Below are positions 1-9,620 of a DNA stretch of 64,000 nucleotides, piece by piece. The notes beneath the pieces are model-generated. The model had not been told where the DNA came from. It did not search any database and saw only the letters and a program-made list of their open reading frames with translations. The first letter of the stretch is position 1; every line of letters starts with the position of its first letter. Source of the stretch: MPNP01 sp965116235 (GTDB taxonomy: Bacteria; Pseudomonadota; Alphaproteobacteria; Rhodobacterales; Rhodobacteraceae); assembly GCA_965116235.1 (NCBI GenBank), contig OZ220496.1:248001-312000 (forward strand), in the 5' to 3' direction. The translations under genes were made by a program, and so were the position numbers.

Positions 1-1
1 T

Positions 2-70
2 TCGAACGATAACCAGGACAGAGCCGATCCAATTGACGATGATGGTGACAAAGAGGGGGTTGGTTTCTGA
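2..70 (+). CDS. 3' end of a gene upstream of hipA (probable HipB-type antitoxin, partial)
   Basis: The frame starting at base 2 is open for 22 codons and stops with TGA at 68-70, sharing one base with the hipA ATG. The visible tail is very acidic and hydrophilic (Asp/Glu-rich, ending EGVGF). In HipBA loci a small helix-turn-helix antitoxin lies just upstream of hipA with this kind of overlap, so the position suggests hipB. The DNA-binding domain is outside the window, so the identity is inferred from context only. Confidence 0.45.
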   Translation, partial: SNDNQDRADPIDDDGDKEGVGF

Positions 71-1299
71 TGCCCGAAGCCATCGTCGCTGTTGGCGAAG
101 GAAAACGGATTGTCGGGCGCCTGCGTTTTGAAAGCGACGGGCGCCGCCAGCATTCGCAGTTCGAATATGATGATGCTTGGCTCGCCGCGGAGGATCGTTT
201 TGCCCTCGCGCCGGGATTGCCGCTGCGCGACGGCAGTCACTTTTCATCCGGCAAGGATGACAAGCGCTCGGCACTGTCGGGATGTTTTGGTGATGCGGCC
301 CCTGATTCCTGGGGGCGTGCGCTAATGACCAAGGCTCTTGGCGGCAGTCTCAGCGAGTTCGACTATCTCGTTCTGTCCGATGATCGCACCCGGCAAGGGG
401 CGCTGCGGTTTCTTGGCGAAGACATGGAGCCGCTATCCGATCTCACGCCGCCCATTCCTCGGCTAGTCGAGCTTGAACGGTTGCGCTTGCTCGCGCAGAG
501 ATTCGAACAGGATCCAGGCGGCGCGGAAGAGGAAGCGCGCAATCTCGCCGGGGTGGCCGGATCGTTGGGTGGTGCGCGACCGAAAGCCAATGTCGAAGGC
601 GACGAGCATCTCTGGATTGCCAAGTTCACGTCGGTGCAAGACACCACACCAGTCGAGCGCGTCGAAGTGGCGACGCTAAATCTGGCGGCCATGTGCGGGC
701 TGCGTGTGGCAAACGCCCGGCTTGAGCTGCGCGACAGCGACAGTCCGATCGCCCTGATCCGCCGCTTTGACCGTCGCGGGCCCGCGCGCATTCCCTATAT
801 CTCAGCCCGCACCGCACTGGATTGGCAGAGCGAGGAAGGCGGGTTCTACACGGACATCGCCGATGTGATCCGTCAGATTTCGAGCACGCCGGTAGATGAT
901 CTGCACGAGCTTTGGCGACGGATCGTCTTCACCATCCTTGTGTCGAACACGGACGATCACCTGAAGAACCACGGATTCATCTATGTTGGCGGCGACCGGT
1001 GGCGACTGTCACCAGCCTTCGACATCAACCCGTCCCCCTCCCGGCATCGCGTTCTGGAAACAGGTATCATCCAAGGTGGATCGTTCGAGGCGTCGCTTGA
1101 AATCGCGCTTGAAGCCTGCGAGTTCTTCGATGTAAAGTGGGAGGATGCCGAGCGCGTAGCGGCGGAAATGGCGAGCACGCTTGCCGCAAGCTGGAAAGAA
1201 GCGCTTCGCGACGAAGGAGCCTCAAGTGACGACATACGTCTGTATTCTGAAGCATTCGAGCACACAGAAGCTGAAGTGGCGTCGAAACTCCGTATATAG
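70..1299 (+). CDS. hipA: HipA-family serine/threonine kinase toxin
   Basis: A 409-residue protein of full HipA length. HipA toxins are kinases that phosphorylate a translation factor (glutamyl-tRNA synthetase in E. coli) and are neutralised by HipB, causing growth arrest or persistence. Visible motifs are the N-terminal HipA subdomain with GDAAPDSWGR near residues 74-83, a glycine-rich loop followed by ARPKA at about 164-173, the catalytic-loop motif SNTDDHLKN at about 292-300, and the metal-binding FDINPSP at about 317-323. All key kinase elements appear intact. The ATG overlaps the stop of the upstream gene by one base, implying translational coupling with an antitoxin. Family assignment is firm; the cellular target in this organism is unknown. 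Confidence 0.93.
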   Translation: MPEAIVAVGEGKRIVGRLRFESDGRRQHSQFEYDDAWLAAEDRFALAPGLPLRDGSHFSSGKDDKRSALSGCFGDAAPDSWGRALMTKALGGSLSEFDYLVLSDDRTRQGALRFLGEDMEPLSDLTPPIPRLVELERLRLLAQRFEQDPGGAEEEARNLAGVAGSLGGARPKANVEGDEHLWIAKFTSVQDTTPVERVEVATLNLAAMCGLRVANARLELRDSDSPIALIRRFDRRGPARIPYISARTALDWQSEEGGFYTDIADVIRQISSTPVDDLHELWRRIVFTILVSNTDDHLKNHGFIYVGGDRWRLSPAFDINPSPSRHRVLETGIIQGGSFEASLEIALEACEFFDVKWEDAERVAAEMASTLAASWKEALRDEGASSDDIRLYSEAFEHTEAEVASKLRI

Positions 1300-1370
1300 T
1301 TCACTTAAAATATTGGAAGCGGGGCGGGATTGCATTGGTTATGAATGGCAATGATGGGTCCTTGGTAAAT

Positions 1371-1392
1371 ATGGGACTTATATACGTTGTTA
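1371..1392 (+). repeat. 22-bp motif, copy 1 (downstream of hipA)
   Basis: Bases 1371-1392 match 50335-50356 at 19 of 22 positions, sharing the core TTATATAC and the flanks ATGGG and TTGTTA. This copy lies about 70 bp after the hipA stop; the other lies about 50 bp after brnA. Both are next to decayed transposable elements. It may be a mobile-element end, an attachment site or chance; only two copies were noticed by eye. Confidence 0.4.
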
Positions 1393-1417
1393 CCCGTGGG
1401 TCAACTCTGTACCCTTT

Positions 1418-2620
1418 TCACGGATCATCAGAGTCGTCGCAAACGTGAACGCTTCTCCCGCGCGCAGTTGCGCCAATCACTGACGCCGCATGGTGCGGCT
1501 CGCGTTCGCGTCTGCATGATCCGCATGGCCGCATGACGAAGCGCATCCCGTGACCGGCGCGACTTCGGGTCGGTAGTGCCGCATGCAAAACAGATCTGAC
1601 TGGTATACGCTGAGGAACCGGGATCAGATCGACTGTCTTGTCGGTCAGCATCATTGGCAACTGACCCCTCCCGGTGTTCAGTATCGCCCGATTCAACCCC
1701 GCCTTCGATCTCACGCTGGACCCCGGCACGTCAATCGCCCCTATGCACTGCATGTCATGGATGCCGTCTTCAGATCTTCGACCACCACCAGCCCGTGCCG
1801 TAACCCATGGTTCACATGATGATGCCAGTTCTGGCACACTCTCGCCAGCTTGTACCGCGTGCGAGCAATCTGCCCCGGGTCTTCTTCTGCCACTTCGGAC
1901 ACGCCATCTGGCATTGCTGCCGCCTAACCTTCACTTCCAGCCGATGAGTGTCCGGCTGATGGAGGACCGCTCCATCACTTGTCGCCACCTGACTCACAGT
2001 CATGTCTACGCCCACCCCATTCGCAGCATCCATCACCGTATCCCGATCCGATCTCTCCACCGCATGGGATATCACGGCATGCTACTTCGACTCCACCGTC
2101 TTGACCACCGCCTGCCGGGCTGTTCCGTCTGGATACGGGTGGCTCCCCCCTCGGGCGTACCCAGCCCACCGTCGGCACATGTCGCTGCCCCTCCTGGATG
2201 CAGACTTTCTCCGGTCTGGTGAATGGCGGCTCTTAGACCGGGGTGTCCGCCCTGGCCCTGCAAAAGCGGGGCTAGGCTTCTACCTGATACTTGAGACTGT
2301 AGCGAACAATGACATAGGGCAGCCATTGCAACCGGGGCGTCTCACGGTGCGGCATTTAACACAAGCGACTGTACCGATCCAGCCGGCGGTTCCAGACATG
2401 TCGGCCGGCCCCGGCGATGTGAGCCCGCTAGTGAGCCTTGCCGGGCAGGAACCAATAGGTGATGTTGTGATGTTCTATGAGAGTCGGGGTCATGCGGTCG
2501 ATCACGGCTTGGGTCAGATCACTGAGTACCATGGCAGCGACAACTGACATAGTGAAAGCAGTGGCCTGATCTCGGATGTCAACACCCGCGTTCGGGATTG
2601 ACAGCATAAAGGTCTCTCCA
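1418..2620 (-). pseudogene. Decayed TnpB (IS200/IS605-type OrfB), many frameshifts and stops
   Basis: No intact frame remains, but fragments in successive minus-strand frames follow the order of a TnpB protein. They are an N-terminal AGAGRHVWNRRLDRY near 2365-2410, the RuvC-I-like segment GVGVDMTVSQVATSDG near 1970-2020 followed by a basic helix region, VVVEDLKTASM near 1760-1800, SKAGLNRAILNTGRGQL near 1680-1735, then PTRSRAGHGMRF and a shifted HADHADANA near the end. TnpB is an RNA-guided nuclease carried by IS200/IS605 elements. In-frame stops and frame changes between the blocks show it cannot make protein. No tnpA was seen. Long plus-strand open frames over this interval are shadows. Exact ends are uncertain. 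Confidence 0.72.
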
Positions 2621-2885
2621 CTACAAAAATGTTATCAATGTATGTTATCTCCATAAATATCGCGGCACACGAGGCTGGGCAGCAGACTCATCGATCATGT
2701 TCTGTCCCATAGCAGTGATGAACTGGTGCCATTGGAGAATGGCTCCAATCACCGCCTTGGCAAGAAAGTTTGGCTCTGGCTTCTCACACCGGGTAGCGAG
2801 GTGCCGAAAGCATTGCTTCAATCAGGCTGAACAAGATATGGGATGCTTGCAACCGTAAACAGACAATCTATAAACTGGAAACTCT

Positions 2886-4121
2886 TTGGTGACTCACTCC
2901 TGTTTTCATAGCAGTCCTCATTTGCCTCAACCCACTGTTCAAAGCAAAAACCGGCGCCTCGGCTGGTGGTATACGATCACCTTGGGATCCTTGGTAGGCG
3001 TCCCTATCTTCTCGATTGATTCCACACTGGCGACCATACCGACTCTTGCAGAGGATTTAGGCACGAATATTGGCAACGCCCAATTGACGATATCACTTTA
3101 TCTTGCCGGGTATGCCATGGGTCAAATCCCTCTTGGCTTTGCCTCGGACCTGTTTGGCCGTAGAAAGGTAGTCATTTTTTCGCTCGGCTTCTTCATTCTT
3201 GCCGGACTGGCCTGCTCCTTGGCCACTTCTATCGAAATTGCCGTCCTGGCCCGCTTTCTGCAGGGAATTTTTGGCTCCAGTGGAGCAGTGGTGTCACGAG
3301 CCTTGGCTCGGGATCTCACTGAGGGCAATGGAACAGGGCGAATAATGTCACTCATAACAACAATAATTGGCATGACCATGATCATCGCTCCATTGATTGG
3401 GAGTCTGATCATGATCGTTGGAGGGTGGCGTGCAACCTTCGGCTGTTCAGTCTTGCTAGGTCTGATTGCTTGGGTTCTGACCTATTTTGTCATTGCAGAA
3501 ACCCGAAAAGACACCTTCAGACCAGCTTTTTTTACCCAATTCCTGGATGGTTCAAGAACAGTTCTTCGAACCCCTCAAGCCCTGATGGGGATACTTTTGG
3601 CCTGCCTGACCGTACTGGGGCTTTTCTCTTATATCACCACCTCGTCGGAGCTTTTCATCATCAATCTCGGGCTTTCATCGGTCGAGTTCGCAGGAATTTT
3701 TGCGGTCGTCGCCATTGGATACACCGCTGGCGGATTCATTAGCCGCAAACTCGGGCAAAACCTGTCAGTTCAAATCCAGATCAAGTTTTTTGCCGGTGCC
3801 TATTTCCTTGTAGGTTTGTTGTGGGTCGGCTTTTACTTGCTTGGCCTGCTCTCCCTCCCGGTCATTGTCGCTTTGCTGTTCCTTACATTTGGTTGCATTG
3901 GTGCGTTGCTCGGGCTGAGCACGGCGCTCACGCTGGAAAGGCTGCCTCACATTGCTGGCCTTGCTGCAGGTATCTCAGGGACAATGTATCTTGTCGCCGG
4001 TTCTTCTTACTCCTCCATTCTGGCCCAATTTGGAACCAACGCTCTCCACAACTTGCTGCTTACCTTCACAACTTCCAGTACCCTGATGTTCGCACTTGCT
4101 CTGGCAGTCATCCGAAAGTAG
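2886..4121 (+). CDS. MFS multidrug efflux transporter, Bcr/CflA family
   Basis: A hydrophobic 411-residue protein with the alternating membrane-segment pattern of a 12-helix major facilitator. The loop between helices 2 and 3 carries the MFS signature DLFGRRKV at about 88-95. The start of the membrane domain, with FSIDSTLATIPTLAEDLG near 42-59 and QLTISLYLAGYAMGQIPLG near 66-84, is typical of the Bcr/CflA drug:proton antiporter group (bicyclomycin, chloramphenicol, florfenicol). The gene is isolated between the tnpB remnant and a convergent thiamine pyrophosphokinase gene. TTG at 2886 and GTG at 2889 are the available starts of the longest frame. Substrate cannot be told from sequence. Confidence 0.88.
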   Translation: MVTHSCFHSSPHLPQPTVQSKNRRLGWWYTITLGSLVGVPIFSIDSTLATIPTLAEDLGTNIGNAQLTISLYLAGYAMGQIPLGFASDLFGRRKVVIFSLGFFILAGLACSLATSIEIAVLARFLQGIFGSSGAVVSRALARDLTEGNGTGRIMSLITTIIGMTMIIAPLIGSLIMIVGGWRATFGCSVLLGLIAWVLTYFVIAETRKDTFRPAFFTQFLDGSRTVLRTPQALMGILLACLTVLGLFSYITTSSELFIINLGLSSVEFAGIFAVVAIGYTAGGFISRKLGQNLSVQIQIKFFAGAYFLVGLLWVGFYLLGLLSLPVIVALLFLTFGCIGALLGLSTALTLERLPHIAGLAAGISGTMYLVAGSSYSSILAQFGTNALHNLLLTFTTSSTLMFALALAVIRK

Positions 4122-4143
4122 ATTTCCAGAAACAAATCCCCGA

Positions 4144-4863
4144 TTACTGATCGCAATCAGGTGCGGGCCAGTGCTCGGCACCAACTAGCGATTCCAGTAT
4201 CGAACCAAGATTTTCCCTGGCAACAATGCAGACCATCCTTGGCTGGTCGAATTGCAACTCAACATGACCGTCGACGGTCTGGTTAGAGGTACCTGTCATC
4301 CCGTCCGGAGCAAATGCTATCGTGTTGATTTCCCACTTCAGACCTGCCGATTTTCCTTTCATCTCGCCAAATGGGAACAGCGAAACCCTCTCGTTCTGCG
4401 ATAGCCTTAGCGTACAAGACGGCGGTGTCAGGAAACACAGATCCGATTCGTTGAACAAAATGATGATCTTGTGAGGAAAATGAAGCAAGGTATTGAGTGC
4501 CGACAAAGCATGGTCGACCCGATCTCCCAGCACGCCCACGCCAACATAGAATGGTGCGTCAACAACGCCAATGCACTTGTCGAAGTCGGTTCGATCCTGG
4601 TCCCATATCCGTATAAGGTTTGAACTGGGAAGAGCCTTCAGTATCTGATCAGGAATTGAATCAAAATCGCCGACAACACATTCAGGAACCAGCCCAGCTT
4701 TCTTGATTGAGTGCCCGCCACTATCGGCTCCAACCAGTCTTGGGGCATATTCGGACGCCAGGAATATGTCTGCGGTGGTACAGGTTCCACCGCCAACGAC
4801 GGTGACCCCCTCACGAAAGGACCTCTTGGTGTGGATAGCGGGTGGCTTATACTTGAATGTCAC
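4144..4863 (-). CDS. Thiamine diphosphokinase
   Basis: This 239-residue protein matches the bacterial thiamine pyrophosphokinase family, which transfers pyrophosphate from ATP to thiamine to give the cofactor thiamine diphosphate. Motifs in order: ADSGG (46-50), GDFDSI (65-70), DQDRTDFDK (88-96) and GDRVDHAL (113-120). These are the conserved nucleotide- and Mg-binding stretches. The C-terminal part is the beta-rich thiamine-binding domain. It runs convergently with the MFS gene, leaving about 22 bp between stops, and the interrupted YHS gene ends just upstream on the same strand. TPP-dependent enzymes elsewhere in the window (Dxs, E1 alpha/beta) need its product. Confidence 0.88.
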   Translation of the reverse strand: MTFKYKPPAIHTKRSFREGVTVVGGGTCTTADIFLASEYAPRLVGADSGGHSIKKAGLVPECVVGDFDSIPDQILKALPSSNLIRIWDQDRTDFDKCIGVVDAPFYVGVGVLGDRVDHALSALNTLLHFPHKIIILFNESDLCFLTPPSCTLRLSQNERVSLFPFGEMKGKSAGLKWEINTIAFAPDGMTGTSNQTVDGHVELQFDQPRMVCIVARENLGSILESLVGAEHWPAPDCDQ

Positions 4864-4896
4864 AGATAATGGTCAACCTGTATTGCTTACCGGTAC

Positions 4897-5355
4897 CTAG
4901 TCCGAAACAGCACTGGTGCTCAATACTTCTGGCCAGTTTTGATTGGCCTGTTCAATGAATCGGTGCATACCCTGCCGCCACAGTCTGGAAACCATCGGGG
5001 TGTAATTTAGATATAGTTTTCCCTCATAAACCGTAAAGGCCTAGTGGTCGGTTTTGGCCAAGCCATTCTGGGAGACCGCATAGGCGCAATAACCTCCATA
5101 CTGCGGGGTATATGTCTCGGGAGAGGTCATAAACTTGTCAAGATGTTCTTGCGATAGAAACCGCCAGGTCACTCCCATCCACTTCGCGGAGAACTCTTCA
5201 CTTCCGGCATGAGCCACGGTCAACTCAACATAGGCGACCGGATCATAACCATTGATGGCCACGCCATTTTCTGCATAGACGCTTGGCGCTTCAGCGCCAG
5301 CTGAAATGCAATAGCCCAGGAGGGCAACAAGAATCGCAGTAAATAATCTGTACAA
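4897..5355 (-). pseudogene. YHS-domain protein interrupted by an in-frame amber codon
   Basis: From a likely TTG start at 5355 the protein begins with a signal-peptide-like stretch (MYRLFTAILVALLGYCISAG) and then a YHS domain: NGVAINGYDPVAYVE, then a KW..V.WRF segment, and YGGYCAYAVSQN. A TAG at 5041-5043 stops it just after AKTDH. The same frame then continues without a break through AFTVYEGKLYLNYT and an amphipathic tail to a second stop at 4897-4899. That continuation is the expected end of exported YHS proteins, so the TAG sits inside the domain. YHS domains are short and thought to bind metal; many are secreted. The frame also extends upstream to an ATG at 5514, but that would bury the signal peptide. 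It may be a real nonsense mutation, readthrough or a base error. Confidence 0.7.
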
Positions 5356-5616
5356 TTGCTGACGTACCTCACTTAAGATCAATGTAGATCGGGACACTGA
5401 CAGAGCTCTTTGCACTCCTGGCGGCAAATATACCGAGTTGTCCATTGTTGGCCAAGGGGGTGCGCTTTTCGAGTCAAAGCCTTCAACCGAAGACTCAACT
5501 GCGCAGAACGTCAAGTTCCGGCAACAGAACCGGCGTGACGTATTCTACGTACAATGCAATCAAGCGTCAATTCCCAGCCAGGCCGCTGACTTGTCAGGCT
5601 ACAAAACTGCCTTTGC

Positions 5617-7272
5617 TCAATTGTGACACTTCTTGGAGCGTTTCAATCCCGCCTCGATGAATCCGGCAAAAAGCGGATGAGGCTCAAAAGGGCGCGACTT
5701 AAGTTCAGGGTGAAACTGTACACCCACAAACCAGGGATGATTCCTGATTTCCAGAATCTCCGGCAATTTTCCGTCCGGCGACAGGCCGGAAAACGCAATG
5801 CCCTGTTCTTCAAGTTTTGCCCTGTACCGCAGATCCACCTCATACCGATGGCGATGCCGTTCGTCGATTCGGGTTGTGCCGTAAGCTTCAGCAACCAGAC
5901 TGTCCTTGGCCAACATGGCCGGATACGAGCCGAGACGCATGGTTGCGCCCTTGTCGTCACCCTGATCTCGTGTGATTTCGACCCCGTTCTGAATCCAGTT
6001 CTTGAGATAATAAACGATCGGTATCAGCCTTTCGGCTCCCTTGTCGTCTTCATCAGCGAATTCCTCTGAACCCGCGGATGCCACGCCCAGGACATTGCGA
6101 GCGATTTCGATCACGGCAAGTTGCATGCCCAGACAGATGCCGAAATACGGTATTTTTGATTTGCGGGCAAACTTGATGACATTGAGCTTCCCTTCGGTCC
6201 CTCGCTTGCCAAAGCCTCCCGGTATAAGGATTGCATGGGTATCCTTGAGTATCTGCGACGGATCTTGCGTCTCAAATGTCTCGGCCTCATGCCAGGTTGC
6301 CTCGACCTTGACCCGATTGGCAATACCGCCATGAACCAAAGCTTCATTGATCGACTTGTAGGCATCATCCAAGCCGGTGTATTTCCCGACAATTGCGACC
6401 TGAACCGAATCCAGCGGGTGAGACAGCCGGTCCGATACATCAAGCCACTTGGCCAGATTGGCCTGAGGCACGGTGTCGATGCCAAAGGCATCGAGAACGG
6501 CAGTGTCAAACCCTTGCTCGGCGTAGACGGTGGGCGCATCGTAGATCGATTTCAGGTCCGGGGACGAAATCACGTATTCCTGCCGCACATTGCAAAAAAG
6601 GGCAATCTTGTTTCTTTCCTTCTCTGGGACTGGCTGCTGACAACGGCAGACCAGAATGTCCGGTGTCAGGCCAATCGCTCTGAGCTCCTTGACTGAATGC
6701 TGCGTCGGCTTGGTTTTCAGTTCGTTGCAGAAATCAAGATATGGAAGCAACGTTACATGAATAAACACGCACTGCTTCGGTCGCGCCTCCTGAGCAAACT
6801 GCCGGATGGCTTCATAGAATGGCAAGCCCTCAATGTCGCCAATTGTCCCCCCGATTTCGCAGAGCATGAAGTCCGCATCGTCGGCATCGTGGGCAATGAA
6901 CTGCTTGATTTCATCTGTTACATGGGGAATGACCTGAATGGTCTGGCCCAGATAAACTCCTTGCCGTTCCTTGTCCAGAACACTCTGATAAATTCGCCCT
7001 GAGGTGGTCGAATCTGTCGATTTGGCTGCAACCCCAGTGAATCTTTCGTAATGACCAATATCCAGATCCGTTTCGGTGCCGTCATCGGTTACAAAAACCT
7101 CGCCGTGTTCAAACGGACTCAATGTGCCCGGATCAACGTTGAAATATGGATCCAGCTTGCGCAGTCGAACCTTGAACCCTCGCGCTTGCAACAACGCACC
7201 CAGTGCCGCTGACGTCAAGCCCTTGCCAAGCGATGAAACCACACCACCGGTGATGAATACGAACCTTGTCAA
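5617..7272 (-). CDS. pyrG: CTP synthase (glutamine-hydrolysing)
   Basis: CTP synthase makes CTP from UTP, ATP and glutamine. The N-terminal synthetase domain opens with FVFITGGVVSSLGKG, the nucleotide-binding loop, and continues with LDPYFNVDPGTLSPFEHGEV. The C-terminal class I glutamine amidotransferase domain has the nucleophile in YFGICLGMQ and the His/Glu pair in GVQFHPEL. I place the start at TTG 7272, giving MTRFVFITGG and 551 residues, close to the family norm of about 545. A GGGGA stretch lies about 9 bases upstream. The frame extends 16 codons further to 7320, but that adds an extension lacking family support. secG lies upstream on the same strand, an arrangement common in alphaproteobacteria. 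Confidence 0.96.
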   Translation of the reverse strand: MTRFVFITGGVVSSLGKGLTSAALGALLQARGFKVRLRKLDPYFNVDPGTLSPFEHGEVFVTDDGTETDLDIGHYERFTGVAAKSTDSTTSGRIYQSVLDKERQGVYLGQTIQVIPHVTDEIKQFIAHDADDADFMLCEIGGTIGDIEGLPFYEAIRQFAQEARPKQCVFIHVTLLPYLDFCNELKTKPTQHSVKELRAIGLTPDILVCRCQQPVPEKERNKIALFCNVRQEYVISSPDLKSIYDAPTVYAEQGFDTAVLDAFGIDTVPQANLAKWLDVSDRLSHPLDSVQVAIVGKYTGLDDAYKSINEALVHGGIANRVKVEATWHEAETFETQDPSQILKDTHAILIPGGFGKRGTEGKLNVIKFARKSKIPYFGICLGMQLAVIEIARNVLGVASAGSEEFADEDDKGAERLIPIVYYLKNWIQNGVEITRDQGDDKGATMRLGSYPAMLAKDSLVAEAYGTTRIDERHRHRYEVDLRYRAKLEEQGIAFSGLSPDGKLPEILEIRNHPWFVGVQFHPELKSRPFEPHPLFAGFIEAGLKRSKKCHN

Positions 7273-7514
7273 ATGTGAAATTCCCCGCCGAAAAAGCCAT
7301 TTCCGTGTGGCAAAAAACAATTCTTTGCCACTTCACGGGATTTACATTAGACACGCTTTCGGACGCGAAAGCAAATACTTGTTCATTTCTGGATAATTTC
7401 AGGTCGCCTCCATGGCCCTCTTGCCGCACAAGCAAACTGCAGCAAGGTGCATTTCCGGCAAACGCTTTCAGCACACCCCTCCAGCGGCCAACGTCATTGC
7501 GAGCAAACAGGCAA

Positions 7515-7871
7515 TTATTCCGCTTTTGGAGGTGTAGCCGGCTGATCAGGTTGCGTCGTCAACTCGTCGAGGTTAAGCCCTGGAACAGTCGTGTTTTCTT
7601 CTGTTGAAACCGTGCCTTCCAGCCGATCAATGACGGAATCACCGGTTTGGTTGCTCGCCGACAATATCGTGAGGAAGATTGAAGTTCCCAGAAACAGAAC
7701 GGCGAACAGCCAGGTCAACTTGCCCAGACCGGTCAGAGCACCCCGGCCGCTCAGGATGTTCCCGGCACCTCCTCCGATTCCTAGTCCACCCCCCTCGGAC
7801 CGCTGCAAAAGTACGATTCCGATCAGGACCAAGGCCAGAATCAAGTGCACAACCAAAACTACATTACTCAT
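7515..7871 (-). CDS. secG: Preprotein translocase subunit SecG
   Basis: SecG is the small accessory subunit of the SecYEG protein-export channel in the inner membrane. From ATG 7871 the protein has 118 residues: a first helix (VVLVVHLILALVLIGIVLLQ), the family motif QRSEGGGLGIGGGAGNILSGRG, and a second helix (LTWLFAVLFLGTSIFLTIL). A low-complexity Thr/Pro/Glu-rich tail follows. The open frame extends 51 codons upstream to 8024, but those residues precede the canonical first helix and are not expected. It is followed by pyrG on the same strand after about 240 bp and is divergent from purA. Confidence 0.92.
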   Translation of the reverse strand: MSNVVLVVHLILALVLIGIVLLQRSEGGGLGIGGGAGNILSGRGALTGLGKLTWLFAVLFLGTSIFLTILSASNQTGDSVIDRLEGTVSTEENTTVPGLNLDELTTQPDQPATPPKAE

Positions 7872-8044
7872 GCCGGCTTTTTCCACTCTTATGGTTTTCC
7901 GATGGCTAGGGGTGTATGTATTGGCCCCGAGCCTTATTTCAAGTTCACGCAATTCTAAATGTTCAACGGGTACCTTCATCTTGCCTGAAACGGGCAATTG
8001 TTGCTTGGCTGAAGGCCCGAACAATTCATCTGGGAGAGTAATTC

Positions 8045-9343
8045 TTGAATAACTTGGTCATTGTTGGCTTGCAATGGGGTGACGAAGGCAAAGGCAAGAT
8101 TGTCGACTGGCTGTCTGAAAAAGCCGATGTCGTGATTCGCTTTCAGGGTGGCCAGAATGCCGGTCATACAATCAAGACACGGGATCAGGAATTCAAGCTC
8201 TCGCAACTCCCGTCCGGCATACTCAGAACCGGAAAAACGGGTGTCATAGGGAGTGGGGTTGTTCTGGATCCTTTTGCCTTGCTCGCCGAAATCGACAAGG
8301 TCAGGACTCAGGGGATACAGGTTAGCGCAGACAATCTTGTGATCTGTGAAAATGCGACCCTCCTGCTGCCCTTTCATATCGAGCTGGACCGCCTTCGAGA
8401 GCAGCAGTCCGGGCGAGCAAAAATCGGAACTACAGGCAAGGGGATTGGCCCAGCCTACGAGGACCGAGTCGGGCGACGCGCTCTCAAGGTCGGAGACTTG
8501 CAAGATCCAGTTCAGCTAGAAACCGCTTTGCGGCACCTAGTGGCTTACCACAACACCTTGCGCCGGGGAATGGGGGTTCCTGCCATTGAACCTGACCCGA
8601 TACTCAAGCAACTGGTCAAGATCGCCCCGCACATCAATCCATATGCCAAACCAACATGGTCAACCATGAGAAGATTCCAAAAAGACGGCAAGAGATTGCT
8701 GTTTGAGGGTGCGCAGGGAACTTTTCTGGATATAGATCATGGAACCTATCCGTTTGTGACATCATCCTCAACGGTTGCCGGCAATGCTGCGACGGGTTCA
8801 GGGCTTGGACCAAACAAGCTTGGATATGCTCTGGGTATCTGCAAAGCCTATCAGACCAGGGTGGGAGAAGGACCGTTTCCAACTGAACTGGACAATGCTC
8901 ACGGCAGGCAATTGGCATCGACCGGACATGAGTTTGGGACAGTCACAGGGCGACCTCGACGGTGTGGATGGCTTGATGCGGTCATGGTCAAAATGGCTTG
9001 CGACTATTCGGGCGTGGATGGGATAGCTCTCATGAAACTGGATGTGCTTGATCAATTTGACGAGATCAAAGTGTGCGTTGAATACGAATTGGATGGCGAG
9101 AGGATTGATCATTTGCCATTCCAGCTAGACAGGCAAAGGCGTCTGGTGCCTGTCTACAAGACCTTCCGTGGCTGGAATCGTTCAACCATAGGCATTCAGG
9201 CTCAAGACGAATTGCCCAAGGAGACACGGAACTATATTGACGGGCTGGAAGATCTTTTGGACTGCCGCGTTGACCTCGTTTCGACTTCACCCTTGAGAGA
9301 AAGCACAATCATCTATTCCGACCACATTGGCAAATTCTTGTAA
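8045..9343 (+). CDS. purA: Adenylosuccinate synthetase
   Basis: This 432-residue enzyme condenses IMP with aspartate using GTP, the first committed step to AMP. The start gives LVIVGLQWGDEGKGKIVD, the phosphate-binding loop with catalytic Asp and Lys, then FQGGQNAGHTI with the catalytic His. IGTTGKGIGPAYEDR and GTVTGRPRRCGWLD are further family signatures. The start codon is TTG at 8045, chosen because translation from it begins directly with the conserved first strand and a GGGAGAG ribosome-binding site lies about 6 bases upstream. A DUF2842 gene follows within 20 bp, the usual alphaproteobacterial neighbour. Confidence 0.97.
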   Translation: MNNLVIVGLQWGDEGKGKIVDWLSEKADVVIRFQGGQNAGHTIKTRDQEFKLSQLPSGILRTGKTGVIGSGVVLDPFALLAEIDKVRTQGIQVSADNLVICENATLLLPFHIELDRLREQQSGRAKIGTTGKGIGPAYEDRVGRRALKVGDLQDPVQLETALRHLVAYHNTLRRGMGVPAIEPDPILKQLVKIAPHINPYAKPTWSTMRRFQKDGKRLLFEGAQGTFLDIDHGTYPFVTSSSTVAGNAATGSGLGPNKLGYALGICKAYQTRVGEGPFPTELDNAHGRQLASTGHEFGTVTGRPRRCGWLDAVMVKMACDYSGVDGIALMKLDVLDQFDEIKVCVEYELDGERIDHLPFQLDRQRRLVPVYKTFRGWNRSTIGIQAQDELPKETRNYIDGLEDLLDCRVDLVSTSPLRESTIIYSDHIGKFL

Positions 9344-9362
9344 TTGCTTATAGGCACCATCA

Positions 9363-9620
9363 ATGCAGCTCCTGCCCTACAAGTTCAGACGTGTCCTCAC
9401 CCTTGTTTCCCTTGTCATTGCCTTGCCCGTTTACATCATCTTGATTGTAAACGTACTTGATGGAGCCGGTGAACGACTTCACTGGTTCTTGGAGATGCTA
9501 CTGTATCTGTTTTTGGGGTTGGTTTGGATTCTTCCCCTGCGACATATAGTACGCGGTGTCGGCAAAACCGACCCGGACGCCGGCAACAGAAAAACACAAC
9601 AGTATCATCCAACGATTTGA
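9363..9620 (+). CDS. DUF2842 small membrane protein
   Basis: An 85-residue protein with two hydrophobic helices (LTLVSLVIALPVYIILIVNV and MLLYLFLGLVWILPLRHIV) separated by a short loop and followed by a polar tail. Length, helix spacing and the W-x-LP motif in the second helix match the DUF2842 family. These proteins are restricted mainly to alphaproteobacteria and commonly sit immediately after purA, as here. Function is not known. It is probably cotranscribed with purA (about 19 bp gap). Confidence 0.8.
   Translation: MQLLPYKFRRVLTLVSLVIALPVYIILIVNVLDGAGERLHWFLEMLLYLFLGLVWILPLRHIVRGVGKTDPDAGNRKTQQYHPTI

Noticed and set aside
2002..2547. 181-codon open frame on the plus strand
   Set aside because: It lies opposite the decayed tnpB and has no domain pattern; composition is explained by the antisense of the relic.
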